From Chelativorans sp. (GTDB lineage Bacteria > Pseudomonadota > Alphaproteobacteria > Rhizobiales > Rhizobiaceae), in assembly GCF_031180965.1 (NCBI RefSeq), contig NZ_JAPSLH010000002.1, positions 186,001 to 250,000 on the forward strand: a DNA stretch of 64,000 nt. Reading direction: 5' to 3'. Under the pieces are notes generated by a model that was given only the letters and a program-made list of their open reading frames with translations, made no database searches and was not told the DNA's origin. This document shows, in pieces, positions 8,673 to 17,468 of the stretch. A program made the position numbers and the translations under genes. How positions within the stretch are numbered: the first letter of the stretch is position 1; each line of letters opens with the position of its first letter.

Positions 8673-9542
8673 TCAGATCTTCAATAGCCGGCGGGCGTTC
8701 TCCTTCAGAATGAGCGGCCTTACTTCGGGCTTGATGTCGAGCTTCTCGAAATCCGCGAGCCAGCGGTCCGGCAGGATCGCCGGCCAGTCGGAGCCGAACA
8801 GCACGCGGTCCTTCAGCAGCGAATTGGCGTAGCGCACGAGGATCGGCGGGAAATATTTTGGCGACCATCCGGAAAGGTCGATCCACACATTGTGCTTGTG
8901 CGTGGCCACCGCCAGTGCCTCCTCCTGCCAGGGGAAGGAGGGATGCGCCATGATGATCTGCATGTCCGGAAAATCGGCGGCGACATCGTCCAGATAGATG
9001 GGGTTGGAATATTTGAGGCGCATATTGTTGCCGCCACGCATGCCCGCGCCAACGCCCGTTTGCCCGGTGTGGAAGAGCGCCGGCACGCCCGCCTCGGCGA
9101 TCGCCTCGTAGAGCACATAGGCGCTGCGGTCGTTGGGGTAAAATCCCTGAAAGGTCGGGTGGAACTTGAAGCCGCGTATGCCGAAATGCTCGACCAGCCG
9201 CCGCGCCTCGCGCGCCCCCATCTTGCCCTTGGCTGGATCGATGCTGGCGAAGGGGATCAGGACGTCGCGGTGCTCCGCCGCGAGCTCGGCCATCTCCTCG
9301 TTGTTGTAGCGGCGATAGCCGCTCTCCCGCTCGGCGTCCACCGGGAAGATCACCGCACCGATCTTGCGCTCGCGGTAATAGGCAGCCGTCTCCGGTATGG
9401 TCGGCGGATGCTTGAAGGGCGAGCGGAAATAGGTGTGCATCGCCGCCTGAAAGTCGTCATAGCCGTCATCGGCATGCGTGCCGCACGGTTCTTCCGCGTG
9501 GGTGTGGAAATCGATGGCGATCAGCGCATCAGGATCGAACAT
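8673..9542 (-). CDS. Amidohydrolase family 2 (COG2159) metal-dependent hydrolase/decarboxylase
   Basis: 289-residue TIM-barrel enzyme of the family that holds ACMSD, gamma-resorcylate decarboxylase and related C-C bond-cleaving or hydrolytic enzymes. Metal-site motifs are visible: IDFHTHAEE at the N-terminus (HxH), FKFHP mid-protein, IIMAHPSFPW, and the C-terminal FGSDWP aspartate. The start ATG at 9542 (MFDPDALIAID) fits the family; a longer frame is unlikely. It sits between MarR and the TRAP binding protein in the hydroxycinnamate-type operon. It could act on a beta-keto or hydroxy-phenylpropanoid product of the pathway, but that is inference from position. Confidence 0.82.
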   Translation of the reverse strand: MFDPDALIAIDFHTHAEEPCGTHADDGYDDFQAAMHTYFRSPFKHPPTIPETAAYYRERKIGAVIFPVDAERESGYRRYNNEEMAELAAEHRDVLIPFASIDPAKGKMGAREARRLVEHFGIRGFKFHPTFQGFYPNDRSAYVLYEAIAEAGVPALFHTGQTGVGAGMRGGNNMRLKYSNPIYLDDVAADFPDMQIIMAHPSFPWQEEALAVATHKHNVWIDLSGWSPKYFPPILVRYANSLLKDRVLFGSDWPAILPDRWLADFEKLDIKPEVRPLILKENARRLLKI

Positions 9543-9570
9543 GGCACCCTCGCGATTGCGGCAGCGGTTT

Positions 9571-10062
9571 TCATAGGGGCGGCCATCCCGCTGCCTTCCG
9601 GAGCAGAAGCTGGAACTGCACATACTCCTCGTCCGAGAGCATGGCGAGCGCCCGCTGGTCGGCGTCCTGCATCAGCGGCACGAAGGCGTCGACCAGTTCG
9701 CGCCCGGCGGCAGTCACCCGCAGTTCCACCGAGCGGCGGTCGTGCGGCGGCACGAAGCGCTCCACCAGCCCGCGCTCTTCCAGGGAACGCACGAGCTTGG
9801 TCATGTTCGGCCACTTGATCTTCAACACGTCGGCGATGACGCCCTGCCGCACGCCCGGATTTTCCGAGATCGCCAGCAGGATGGTGAATTCGCCGATCTT
9901 CACGTCCCGGCGCTGCAGCTCGGCAAAAGTGCGCTCGAAGACGGTGAGCTGGGCGATGCGCAGGAGGAAGCCCACCGAGCGCTCGAACGGTCCGAAGGAG
10001 AGCCCGGCCTTGCCGTCCGCCTGTTCGACCGGTCCCGTCTGGATCGCCCGTGCCAGCGACAT
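9571..10062 (-). CDS. MarR-family transcriptional regulator
   Basis: 163-residue regulator with a winged helix-turn-helix (IADVLKIKWPNMTKLVRSLEERGLVERFVPPHDRRSVELRVTAAG, written here only to its known pattern), about residues 60-125. The wing carries the usual D-x-R-S motif. It starts at 10062, one base past the enoyl-CoA hydratase stop, so both are in one transcript. By analogy with CouR/FerR-type MarR proteins next to hydroxycinnamoyl-CoA genes, it probably represses this locus and is released by an aryl-CoA thioester. A dyad at 10873-10895 in the divergent promoter is the likely site. Confidence 0.85.
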   Translation of the reverse strand: MSLARAIQTGPVEQADGKAGLSFGPFERSVGFLLRIAQLTVFERTFAELQRRDVKIGEFTILLAISENPGVRQGVIADVLKIKWPNMTKLVRSLEERGLVERFVPPHDRRSVELRVTAAGRELVDAFVPLMQDADQRALAMLSDEEYVQFQLLLRKAAGWPPL

Positions 10063-10063
10063 G

Positions 10064-10843
10064 TCAGGACTCCGCTTCAGGGATGGCCAGCCGGGCGGCC
10101 TTTTTTTCCAGGAAGGCGCGCAGCCTCTCATGGGCTTCGGGCGTCACCTGCGTCAGCGACGCGATCATCGACTCGAAGAAGAGCCCCTCGTCATAGCCGC
10201 TGTCATGGATGCGCTGCAGCGCGTTGATGATGGCATAGTTCGACAGGGGCGCGTTTCTGGCCGCGATGCGCGCAAGCTCCATCGCCTTCTCGAATGTCCC
10301 TCCCGGCTCGGCGAGGTAGTTGACGATGCCGTAGCGCTCGGCCTCGTCGGCTGAAAGCACGCGTCCCGTCAGCATCAGATCCATCATGCGCGAGACGCCC
10401 ATCAGGCGGCTGACATTGACCGACCCGCCGCCGCCGACGAAGATGCCGCGCTGGCCTTCCGGCAGGGCGAAATAGGTGTTCGCGTCGGCGACCCGCACAT
10501 GCGCAGCCGCCGCAAGCTCCAGCCCGCCGCCGACGACGGCCCCGTGGAGCGCGACGAAATAGGGGATGGCCCCGCGCTGGATGCGGGTGAACACGGCATG
10601 CCACTCGCGCGAGCCGGCGATGCCTTGCATCACCGTTTTCTCCACATGCTCGGCAAGGTCCAGCCCCGCGCAAAAATGCTTTCCTTCGCCCCTAAGCACC
10701 GCCGCCTTTGCCTCGCGCGCGGCCCGATCCACGGCCACCGCGAGATCGGTGAGCATGGCATCGCTCATCGCGTTCCGCTTCTCCGGTCGGGAGAGCGTCA
10801 GGACCGCGATGTCGTCGGCGAGTTCGTAGCTTACCAGTGCCAT
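10064..10843 (-). CDS. Enoyl-CoA hydratase/isomerase family protein
   Basis: 259-residue crotonase-fold enzyme. The oxyanion-hole segments HFCAGLDL (about 65) and GAVVGGGLEL (about 105) are clear, and a glutamate sits in LPEGQRGIFVGGGG where the catalytic acid is expected. The ATG at 10843 has a GAGGGC ribosome site; an upstream alternative at 10864 has none. It is divergent from feruloyl-CoA synthetase, so it probably hydrates feruloyl- or coumaroyl-CoA. Whether it also cleaves to the aldehyde (as Ech) or leaves the hydroxyacyl-CoA for the SDR is undecided; the SDR downstream of the ligase favours the latter. Confidence 0.85.
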   Translation of the reverse strand: MALVSYELADDIAVLTLSRPEKRNAMSDAMLTDLAVAVDRAAREAKAAVLRGEGKHFCAGLDLAEHVEKTVMQGIAGSREWHAVFTRIQRGAIPYFVALHGAVVGGGLELAAAAHVRVADANTYFALPEGQRGIFVGGGGSVNVSRLMGVSRMMDLMLTGRVLSADEAERYGIVNYLAEPGGTFEKAMELARIAARNAPLSNYAIINALQRIHDSGYDEGLFFESMIASLTQVTPEAHERLRAFLEKKAARLAIPEAES

Positions 10844-10872
10844 GCCTGCCCTCTGGAGCGCCAACTATGCAA

Positions 10873-10902
10873 ATTGACACTGTACGACATTCAATTATTA
10901 CT
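10873..10902 (+). promoter_or_regulatory. Divergent promoter with dyad operator
   Basis: The dyad ATTGA (10873-10877) ... TCAAT (10891-10895) resembles MarR-type operators. It overlaps a plus-strand promoter for the CoA ligase: TTGACA at 10874-10879 and, 16 bases on, TATTAC at 10896-10901. Placing the dyad between and across the two hexamers would allow repression of both divergent transcripts. Assigning it to the MarR at 9571-10062 is inference. Confidence 0.5.
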
Positions 10903-10983
10903 TTTTGAACGAACCCGATCATGGCTGTCAAGGATGTCTCGCGACGGCTAGAATTGCGGCGGCTTTCCAGGGGAGGACAAGCG

Positions 10984-12840
10984 ATGGACCAGGCGGCGCT
11001 CGCACCGGCGTCCAAACCGACGGCACGCTATCGGCCCGTGCGGTTCTGGGAGCCGAACATCGTGGTGCGGCACGGGGAAGGTGGCGTCCTCTATCTGGAG
11101 CAGGCCGAGCCGCTCCCGCCCTATCCCGAGCGAATTGCCGACATGCTGGTCCATTGGGCGGAGCGGGCGCCGGAGCGAACCCTTTATGCCGAACGCGCGC
11201 CGGACGGCGGATGGCGCCGGCTCACCTATGCCGACGCGCTCGCCAAGGCGCGGCGGCTGGGACAGTTCCTGATCGATCGCGGCCTCTCGGTCGACGCGCC
11301 GCTGGCTATCCTGTCCGGCAACGATCTGGAGCATGCGCTGCTCAGCCTCGCCTGCGCCTATTCCGGCATTCCCTACGCGGCGATCTCTCCGGCTTATTCG
11401 CTGATCTCCACGGACTACGCGCGGCTGCGCGACACCTTCCAGGCGATCCGCCCGGGCCTGATCTTCGCCTGCGAGGCGAAGCAGTTCGCGCCGGCCATCG
11501 AGGCGGTCGCCTCGGACACGCCTCGGCTCTTCACGCGCGGCGCGCGGGGACCCGAGGAAGAGTTCGCGCGGGCGCTGACGACGGAGCCCACACCGGCAGT
11601 GGACGAGGCCTATCGCAGCGTTTCCGGCGATACGATCGCCAAATTCCTCTTCACCTCCGGCTCCACTGGCTCGCCCAAGGCGGTGATCAACACCAACCGC
11701 ATGATCTGCTCAAACCAGATCATGACGCGCGAGACCTTCATCTATTTCAAGGACGAGCCGCCGGTCCTGCTCGACTGGGCTCCCTGGCACCATACGGCGG
11801 GCGGCAACAAGGTCTTCTACATGCCGCTCTTCAACGGCGGCACGCTCTATATCGACGACGGCCGCCCCACACCCGGGGAGATCGCCAAGACTGTGCGCAA
11901 TCTCAAGGAGATTTCGCCCACCTGGTATTTCAACGTGCCGAAGGGCTTCGAGGCGCTGATCCCGCATCTGGAGGCCGACGAGAAGGTTCGGCAGAACTTC
12001 TTCAAGGACCTCAAGATGCTCTGGTATGCGGGCGCGGGCATGGCGCAGCATACCTGGGATGCGCTGGAGCGGATTGCCGAGGAGACGACCGGCGAGCGCA
12101 TCCTGCTGGCGACGGGCCTCGGGGCTACCGAAACGGCGCCTGCCGCGCTGATGTGCACCTGGCCGCAGGAGAAGGCTGGCAATGTGGGCCTGCCGTGCCA
12201 CGGCGTCTCGCTGAAGCTGGTCCCCATGGACGGCAAGCTCGACGCTCGGGTGAAGGGCCCCAACATCACACCGGGCTATTGGAACGCCCCTGCCCTCACG
12301 GCCGACGCTTTCGACGAAGAAGGCTATTACCGCTTCGGCGACGCGCTCCGCTTCGCCGACCCGGACGACATGACGGCCGGCTTCTTCTTTGACGGGCGGA
12401 CGGCGGAGAATTTCAAGCTCGACACAGGCACCTGGGTGAGCACCGGCGCGCTCAGGACGCAGTTCATCAACCACTTTGGGGAAGCCGTGCGCGACGTGGC
12501 GATGGCCGGGGCCGACCGGCCTTTCATCGCTGCCCTTGTATTCCCGGACTACGCGATTCTGGCGCGGCTTGCCGGCGTTGACGCGCCATCCGAACCTCTC
12601 GCACTCTTCGCCCATCCCGCCGTGCGCGCACATTTCCAGGAAAAGCTGAGGACCCTGGCTGCCAAGAGCACCGGATCCTCCACCCTCGTGCGCCGCGTGA
12701 TCCTGGTCGATCCGCCCCCCTCCCTCGACAAGGGCGAGATGACCGACAAGGGCTCGATCAACCAGCGCGCCATCCTGCGCCACCGGAACGAGTGGGTGGA
12801 GGAGGTCTATTCGGGATCCGACCGTGTGATAGAGATCTGA
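10984..12840 (+). CDS. fcs: Feruloyl-CoA synthetase-like aryl-CoA ligase
   Basis: 618-residue AMP-forming ligase that activates a hydroxycinnamate with ATP and CoA. It carries FLFTSGSTGSPKAVINTN, the PWHHTAGGNKVF segment typical of feruloyl-CoA synthetases (versus fatty-acid ligases), GLGATETAP, and the C-terminal lysine region KGEMTDKGSINQ. The ATG at 10984 follows GGGGAGGACAAGCG, a good ribosome site; an upstream in-frame ATG at 10921 lacks one. It is followed after 36 bases by an SDR gene. No vanillin dehydrogenase is seen nearby. Confidence 0.9.
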   Translation: MDQAALAPASKPTARYRPVRFWEPNIVVRHGEGGVLYLEQAEPLPPYPERIADMLVHWAERAPERTLYAERAPDGGWRRLTYADALAKARRLGQFLIDRGLSVDAPLAILSGNDLEHALLSLACAYSGIPYAAISPAYSLISTDYARLRDTFQAIRPGLIFACEAKQFAPAIEAVASDTPRLFTRGARGPEEEFARALTTEPTPAVDEAYRSVSGDTIAKFLFTSGSTGSPKAVINTNRMICSNQIMTRETFIYFKDEPPVLLDWAPWHHTAGGNKVFYMPLFNGGTLYIDDGRPTPGEIAKTVRNLKEISPTWYFNVPKGFEALIPHLEADEKVRQNFFKDLKMLWYAGAGMAQHTWDALERIAEETTGERILLATGLGATETAPAALMCTWPQEKAGNVGLPCHGVSLKLVPMDGKLDARVKGPNITPGYWNAPALTADAFDEEGYYRFGDALRFADPDDMTAGFFFDGRTAENFKLDTGTWVSTGALRTQFINHFGEAVRDVAMAGADRPFIAALVFPDYAILARLAGVDAPSEPLALFAHPAVRAHFQEKLRTLAAKSTGSSTLVRRVILVDPPPSLDKGEMTDKGSINQRAILRHRNEWVEEVYSGSDRVIEI

Positions 12841-12876
12841 GCCGCGGCACGCGGCTGGCTGGGCTGAGGAGATAGA

Positions 12877-13638
12877 ATGAAACCCGAAGGCGTGGTGGCG
12901 GTCGTCACAGGCGGCGGATCGGGGCTCGGCGCGGCCACGGCGCGCGCGCTCGCAGCGCGCGGCGCGCGAGTGGCGGTGCTCGACCTCAATGCAGCGCGCG
13001 CCGAGGAAACCGCCGGGAAGATCGGCGGCATCGCGATTGCGTGTGAGGTGTCGAATGCCGAACAGGGCGAGGCAGCCTTCGCCCACATTGAGGCTGACCT
13101 GGGCACGCCGCGCATCCTCGTCAACTGCGCGGGGATTGCGACTGCCGGGCGCACGGTGGGGAAGAACGGCGCCCACCCGCTGGATCTCTTCCGCAGGACG
13201 GTCGAGGTGAACCTGGTCGGCACCTTCAACATGGTCCGGCTTTTCGCGGCGCAGGCGCAGGATGCCGACCCGCTGGATGGCGGCGAGCGCGGAGTGATCG
13301 TCAACACCGCGTCCGTAGCCGCCTTCGACGGCCAGATCGGCCAGGCCGCCTATTCGGCGAGCAAGGGCGGGATCGTCGCCATGACGCTGCCGATCGCCCG
13401 CGACCTCGCCCGCTCGGGCATCCGCGTCGTCAGCATCGCGCCGGGTATTTTCCGCACGCCGATGCTCGACGAACTGCCGGAGGAGGCGCAACAATCCCTG
13501 GGCGCGCAGGTGCCCTTCCCGCCGCGCCTTGGCGATCCGGAGGAATTTGCGGCCCTTGCCTGCCATGTCGTCGAGAACCAGATGCTGAACGGCGAGACGA
13601 TCCGGCTCGACGGAGCCATTCGGATGGCGCCGAAATAG
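12877..13638 (+). CDS. SDR dehydrogenase, probable 3-hydroxyacyl-CoA dehydrogenase
   Basis: 253-residue short-chain dehydrogenase. TGGGSGLG near residue 12 binds NAD(H), NCAGI is the structural motif, and the active site is Ser...YSASK near residue 160. The sequence resembles the HSD17B10-type 3-hydroxyacyl-CoA dehydrogenases. It is second in the plus-strand operon after feruloyl-CoA synthetase, so the likely step is oxidation of 3-hydroxy-3-arylpropionyl-CoA to the beta-keto thioester. This fits the CoA-dependent beta-oxidative route described for hydroxycinnamates in Agrobacterium. No thiolase is visible in the window. Confidence 0.85.
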   Translation: MKPEGVVAVVTGGGSGLGAATARALAARGARVAVLDLNAARAEETAGKIGGIAIACEVSNAEQGEAAFAHIEADLGTPRILVNCAGIATAGRTVGKNGAHPLDLFRRTVEVNLVGTFNMVRLFAAQAQDADPLDGGERGVIVNTASVAAFDGQIGQAAYSASKGGIVAMTLPIARDLARSGIRVVSIAPGIFRTPMLDELPEEAQQSLGAQVPFPPRLGDPEEFAALACHVVENQMLNGETIRLDGAIRMAPK

Positions 13639-13701
13639 CGGCGGCGCTCTTACGACTGAGCTCATCATCCACGCACGCCTTCGAGCCGGCGGAGATTACC
13701 C

Positions 13702-13717
13702 TTCACGTATGTGAAAC
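13702..13717. promoter_or_regulatory. Palindrome TTCAC-GTAT-GTGAA between convergent genes
   Basis: A perfect 5-base inverted repeat with a 4-base centre lies just past the SDR stop and directly beside the LysR stop. It matches the site in front of the IclR gene (27748-27763) at 13 of 16 positions. It is not upstream of any gene, and no T-run follows it, so it does not look like a terminator. It could be a displaced regulator site or chance. The rest of 13639-13718 holds nothing clear. Confidence 0.3.
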
Positions 13718-13718
13718 T

Positions 13719-14930
13719 TCAGATGCATGATGCCTCGCGCAGCGCCTCAATGAAATCCCGCTGCAGCGCCGTCGGCTCCCAGTTGCTGCGCCGGGTCATG
13801 CCGATTGGCCGCTCCGAATGGGGAAGCGCGAAGGAGACAACGCTGAGGAGACCGGCGCGCTCGTCATACTCGATCTGCTGCCGCGAGAGGATCGTCAGGC
13901 GGTCCGTCTGCAGCAATATGCCCCTGATCGCCACCAGGGATCCCGTGACGATCGTTCCCTTCGACCTCCATTCCGCAGGGAATTGTTCTGCCAGCGCGTT
14001 GAAGATCGCGCGCGTGGGCGTGCCCTCGCGCGGCAGGACCCACGGATAGTCGGCCAGGTCCCGATGCGTGATCCTCCGCTTGGCGAGCAGCGGGTGGTCC
14101 GCACGGGCTATGATCGACACGCCGTCGCTGAACAGCGTCTCCTGGACGAGTCCTTTTTCGACGGTCTGCCGCCGCAGTGCGCCGACCAGGAGATCTATTT
14201 TTCCGGTCAGCAGCGCCCCCGCAAGGCTGTCATAGTCCCCGTCCAGGATTTCCACGCTTGCCTGCGGGCGCAAACTGCAGAGTTTTGCGACTGCGGCCGG
14301 GATGATCCTGGTCCGCACCAGGGGAAGTGTGCCGATCACCACCCTCCCATCGAACAAGCCCTCATATTCGCGCACCTCCTCGCGGGCGCTGTCGAGCTCC
14401 CTCAGGATCAGGTGCGCCCGGCTCGCCAGCATCGCGCCCGAGGGCGTGAGGCGCAGCGAGCGGTAGGCGCCGTCGAACAGCGGCACGGCGCCGACCCTCT
14501 CCAATTGCCGGGCAGCCCGCTGGACGGACGGCTCCGCCTGCCCGAGAAGGCGCGCAGCGGCCAGGAAGCTGCCGGCATCGGCGAAGGCGGCGAGCGCCCT
14601 CAGCTGCGCGATCGTCGCATGGACCTCCAGCAGGTCAGCCGCCAGGCCCTTGCCGATGCGCGACTGGCGGGCAAGGCTGACGCTCGCCTCGCGCAGAAGC
14701 TCAAGGCTCCGCCGCGCGCGCCGCGCAAGGATCGCGCCCCGCTCGGTGGGGAAGACGCCGGCGCCCTGCCGGTTGAGCAGCAATCCGCCGAACAGCGCCT
14801 CCAGCTTCGAGATGGCCTGCGAGGCGGCCGGCTGGGAGATGTGGACCGCTTCGGCGGCCCGGGAGAGCGAGCCGAGCACGACCGCCGCATCGAAAAGACG
14901 GATGTGGCGCAGATTGGGATAAGACTGCAT
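13719..14930 (-). CDS. LysR-family regulator with two tandem HTH domains
   Basis: About 403 residues from the ATG at 14930; a TTG 102 bases upstream would add 34 residues and overlap galD. Two LysR-type winged HTH units are visible. The first runs at about residues 5-65 (LFDAAVVLGSLSRAAEAVHIS, then a QPAASQAISKLE recognition helix). The second runs at about 95-160 (ALAAFADAGSFLAAARLLGQ, with EPSVQRAARQLERV). A single effector-binding domain follows (VVIGTLPLVRTRIIPAAV onward). Ordinary LysR proteins have one HTH and about 300 residues. It is downstream of galB/galC/galD, so an aromatic-acid intermediate is the likely effector. Confidence 0.88.
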   Translation of the reverse strand: MQSYPNLRHIRLFDAAVVLGSLSRAAEAVHISQPAASQAISKLEALFGGLLLNRQGAGVFPTERGAILARRARRSLELLREASVSLARQSRIGKGLAADLLEVHATIAQLRALAAFADAGSFLAAARLLGQAEPSVQRAARQLERVGAVPLFDGAYRSLRLTPSGAMLASRAHLILRELDSAREEVREYEGLFDGRVVIGTLPLVRTRIIPAAVAKLCSLRPQASVEILDGDYDSLAGALLTGKIDLLVGALRRQTVEKGLVQETLFSDGVSIIARADHPLLAKRRITHRDLADYPWVLPREGTPTRAIFNALAEQFPAEWRSKGTIVTGSLVAIRGILLQTDRLTILSRQQIEYDERAGLLSVVSFALPHSERPIGMTRRSNWEPTALQRDFIEALREASCI

Positions 14931-15006
14931 GCCGTAATCTACGACGGCATCGGAGAATTCGGGAAGCGCCTGCTCCACGCGCTGAACTAGTTCCGGCACC
15001 GCCCGC

Positions 15007-16062
15007 TCACGGAAAGACGAAACCGTCCGCAAGCTTGCGCGCCGTCCGCAGCACGCCGGCGGACTGAACCTCGCCCCTCTCGTCGAGATTGGCGATCACG
15101 GTGAATTCGCCGGTCGGGTGCTCGACCGACATGGATTTGGTGCGGCCGTCCGGAACTTTGGCGTATTTCACCGCCGGCCCGCCCGAGAGCAGGCAGGCGG
15201 TCGCGACGCTCACCGCGCCGAAGACGCCGATCGCGTCATGAACGCGATGCGGGATGAAGCTGCGCGTCGAGATCACGCCGCCCTGCCGCGCCGGGCTGAC
15301 CAGCACCATCTTCGGCACGGATTTTTCCGCCACCTTGCCGAGATTCATCATCGGCCCTGCCTTGAGGCGGATGGATTCGAGCCTTGCCTTGAGCTCCGCA
15401 TTCGACTCGAGCTCCTTCGGCGACTCCTCTCCGGAGACGCCGAAATCGGCCACATCGAGGATGACGCAGGGCATGCCGTTGTCGATCAGCGTCACCTCGA
15501 CGCCGTCGATCACATCGACCGGCTTGCCCGAAGGCAGGAGCGCTCCGCAGGAGGAGCCGGCAGTATCTTGGAAGACGATGGGAATGGGCGCCGCGCTGCC
15601 GGGCACGCCGTCTATGCGCGCGTCGCCCGCGTAATTGACCGTGCCCCCGGGGGTGTCTACCGTCGCGACCGCGATCTGACTGGTGTTCTCCATGAAGATG
15701 CGGATATCGGTCTTGCCAGGCTTTGCCGGCACGAGCCCCCGCTCGATGGCGAAAGGGCCGACGCCGGCGAGGATGTTGCCACAATTCTGCGAGTCCGTGA
15801 CGATCGCCTGGTCCACGAAAACCTGCAGAAAGAGGAAATCCACGTCGACGCCTTCCCGCTCCGAGGGCTTCACCACGGCCACCTTGGAGGTGAGCGGGTT
15901 GGCGCCCCCCAGCCCGTCGATCTGGCGCGGGTCGGGCGAGCCCATGATGCGCAGCAGCAGCGCGTCGCGCTGTTGCGGCTCCTGCGGCAGGTCGGAGGCG
16001 AGGAAATAGCCTCCTTTCGAGGTTCCTCCCCGCATCCACATCGCGCGAATGCCCTCAGACAT
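15007..16062 (-). CDS. galD: 4-oxalomesaconate tautomerase (PrpF/GalD family)
   Basis: 351-residue isomerase of the PrpF superfamily. The start [13 protein letters not shown] is the family signature, with the substrate-binding GGTSKG, and [15 protein letters not shown] carries a catalytic-type cysteine near residue 100. GalD converts the keto to the enol tautomer of 4-oxalomesaconate in gallate and protocatechuate 4,5-cleavage pathways. Its start overlaps the aldolase stop by 8 bases, and the hydratase lies before that, giving the three post-cleavage enzymes in a row. PrpF also acts on aconitate, but the neighbours settle the call. Confidence 0.88.
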   Translation of the reverse strand: MSEGIRAMWMRGGTSKGGYFLASDLPQEPQQRDALLLRIMGSPDPRQIDGLGGANPLTSKVAVVKPSEREGVDVDFLFLQVFVDQAIVTDSQNCGNILAGVGPFAIERGLVPAKPGKTDIRIFMENTSQIAVATVDTPGGTVNYAGDARIDGVPGSAAPIPIVFQDTAGSSCGALLPSGKPVDVIDGVEVTLIDNGMPCVILDVADFGVSGEESPKELESNAELKARLESIRLKAGPMMNLGKVAEKSVPKMVLVSPARQGGVISTRSFIPHRVHDAIGVFGAVSVATACLLSGGPAVKYAKVPDGRTKSMSVEHPTGEFTVIANLDERGEVQSAGVLRTARKLADGFVFP

Positions 16063-16726
16063 ATTTCAGGCCCTTTTCCTTCAGCCTTTCGCGCATCTTG
16101 TAGATATCGAGGCCGAGTTCGCCGGCCGCTAGGCGCTGGCGCTTGGCTTCCTCGTTCGCGACGCGCGCCTGTGAGGCTTTCAACACCTCGGCCGCCTTCT
16201 CGCGCGGCACGACGCAGACGCCGTCATCGTCGGCGACGATCACGTCGCCCGGATTGACAAGCGCGCCGGCGCAGACAACCGGAACATTGACCGAGCCTAG
16301 CGTCTCCTTCACCGTCCCCTGGGCGCAGACATAGTGCGACCAGACGGGAAAGCGCATTTTCGTAAGATCGGCGATGTCGCGGACACCGGCATCGATGACG
16401 AGGCCCTTGCAGCCGCGCGCCATGGCCGATGTGGCCAAAAGGTCGCCGAAATAGCCGGCGTCCGACGGCGAGGTGGGCGCAAGCACCAGGATATCTCCAT
16501 CCTTCACCTGCTCGATTGCCACATGCAGCATCCAGTTGTCGCCGGGTGGCGCCGAGATGGTCACCGCCGATCCGGCGATCCGCGCGCCCGAATAGATCGG
16601 CCGCATATAGGAGGCGAGAAGCCCGGTGCGCCCCTGCGCCTCATGCACCGTCGCAACGCCGCATTCGGCGAGACCGGCGATCACGTCCGGCTCGGCGCGC
16701 GCGATGTTCTGGACGACGACACCCAT
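16055..16726 (-). CDS. galC: 4-carboxy-4-hydroxy-2-oxoadipate aldolase (GalC/LigK type)
   Basis: 223-residue class II pyruvate aldolase of the RraA-like fold. It splits 4-carboxy-4-hydroxy-2-oxoadipate into pyruvate and oxaloacetate. [14 protein letters not shown] holds the Arg-Asp pair used by HMG/CHA aldolases, and [28 protein letters not shown] is the conserved core. The ATG at 16726 shares its A with the hydratase stop codon (TGATG), so translation is coupled; a GTG 3 bases earlier is the only alternative. It is the last step before central metabolism. Confidence 0.9.
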   Translation of the reverse strand: MGVVVQNIARAEPDVIAGLAECGVATVHEAQGRTGLLASYMRPIYSGARIAGSAVTISAPPGDNWMLHVAIEQVKDGDILVLAPTSPSDAGYFGDLLATSAMARGCKGLVIDAGVRDIADLTKMRFPVWSHYVCAQGTVKETLGSVNVPVVCAGALVNPGDVIVADDDGVCVVPREKAAEVLKASQARVANEEAKRQRLAAGELGLDIYKMRERLKEKGLKYV

Positions 16727-17457
16727 CACAGTTCATCCACGGTTCGCGGGAAGATGGACTGGAAGGCCTCGGCATATTTGGCCTCGCGGCCGCCCGCCTG
16801 CCCGCCGGAATTGCGGCGGAACTGGTTGGCCCGGTTCTCCGCCACATTGGTGTAGTATTCCCACAGGTGCTGCTGGCCTTCCATGCATTCGATGGCGGCG
16901 CGCTTTTGCTCCCACACTTCTGTGATGTCGAGGATGGTGTCCGGCTTCCAGTTGCACTGCTCGGTCTGATGCGGCTCGAAGAGATAGAGCTGCGGCGCGC
17001 CGAGCACCTTCTCGCCCGGATTGTGGCCCCAGGCCTGCGCGATCATGCGGCATTCGAGCGCCATCCTCGTCGCGTAAGGGTGATCGGTGTTGTAGGGGTC
17101 CTCCATGGAATGGGAGAGCATGAAGGCCGGCTGCACCTTCCGGATCACGTCCACCAGCCGGTATTTCGCCTCGCGGTCCATCTCCAGCGGGTAGTCGCCG
17201 AGATCGAAGAACTGGATGTCGTGCACCCCGAGCGCCTTGGCGGCACTCTCCGCCTCGCCGCGCCGTGCCGCCTTCACGCCTTCCAGCGTCGCGCCGGAGC
17301 TCTTCCAGAGCTTGGCGCTCTCGCCGCGCTCGCCGAAGGAGAGGCAGACCACGGTGACGTCCACGCCCTTTTTCTGGTGCAGGGCGATGGCGCCGCCGCA
17401 GCGCCAGACGAAATCCGCCGAATGGGCGCTGATGACCAGGGCCGTCTTGTTGCTCAT
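16726..17457 (-). CDS. galB: 4-oxalomesaconate hydratase, PIG-L fold (GalB type)
   Basis: 243-residue zinc enzyme of the PIG-L/LmbE deacetylase fold. The metal motif appears as [13 protein letters not shown] at the N-terminus, the form seen in Pseudomonas GalB rather than the HPDD of true deacetylases. A later HPYATRMAL supplies another zinc histidine. GalB hydrates 4-oxalomesaconate to 4-carboxy-4-hydroxy-2-oxoadipate. Its gene order with the aldolase and tautomerase supports this role over N-deacetylation. Confidence 0.87.
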   Translation of the reverse strand: MSNKTALVISAHSADFVWRCGGAIALHQKKGVDVTVVCLSFGERGESAKLWKSSGATLEGVKAARRGEAESAAKALGVHDIQFFDLGDYPLEMDREAKYRLVDVIRKVQPAFMLSHSMEDPYNTDHPYATRMALECRMIAQAWGHNPGEKVLGAPQLYLFEPHQTEQCNWKPDTILDITEVWEQKRAAIECMEGQQHLWEYYTNVAENRANQFRRNSGGQAGGREAKYAEAFQSIFPRTVDEL

Positions 17458-17468
17458 CGCTGTGCTCC

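Noticed and set aside
11710-13668. Long minus-strand open frame opposite the CoA ligase and SDR
   Set aside because: Antisense of two well-supported enzyme genes; no domain seen in its translation.
13702-13717. Intrinsic terminator between the convergent SDR and LysR genes
   Set aside because: The stem is only 5 bases and no T-run follows on either strand; similarity to the iclR-promoter site is the better reading.
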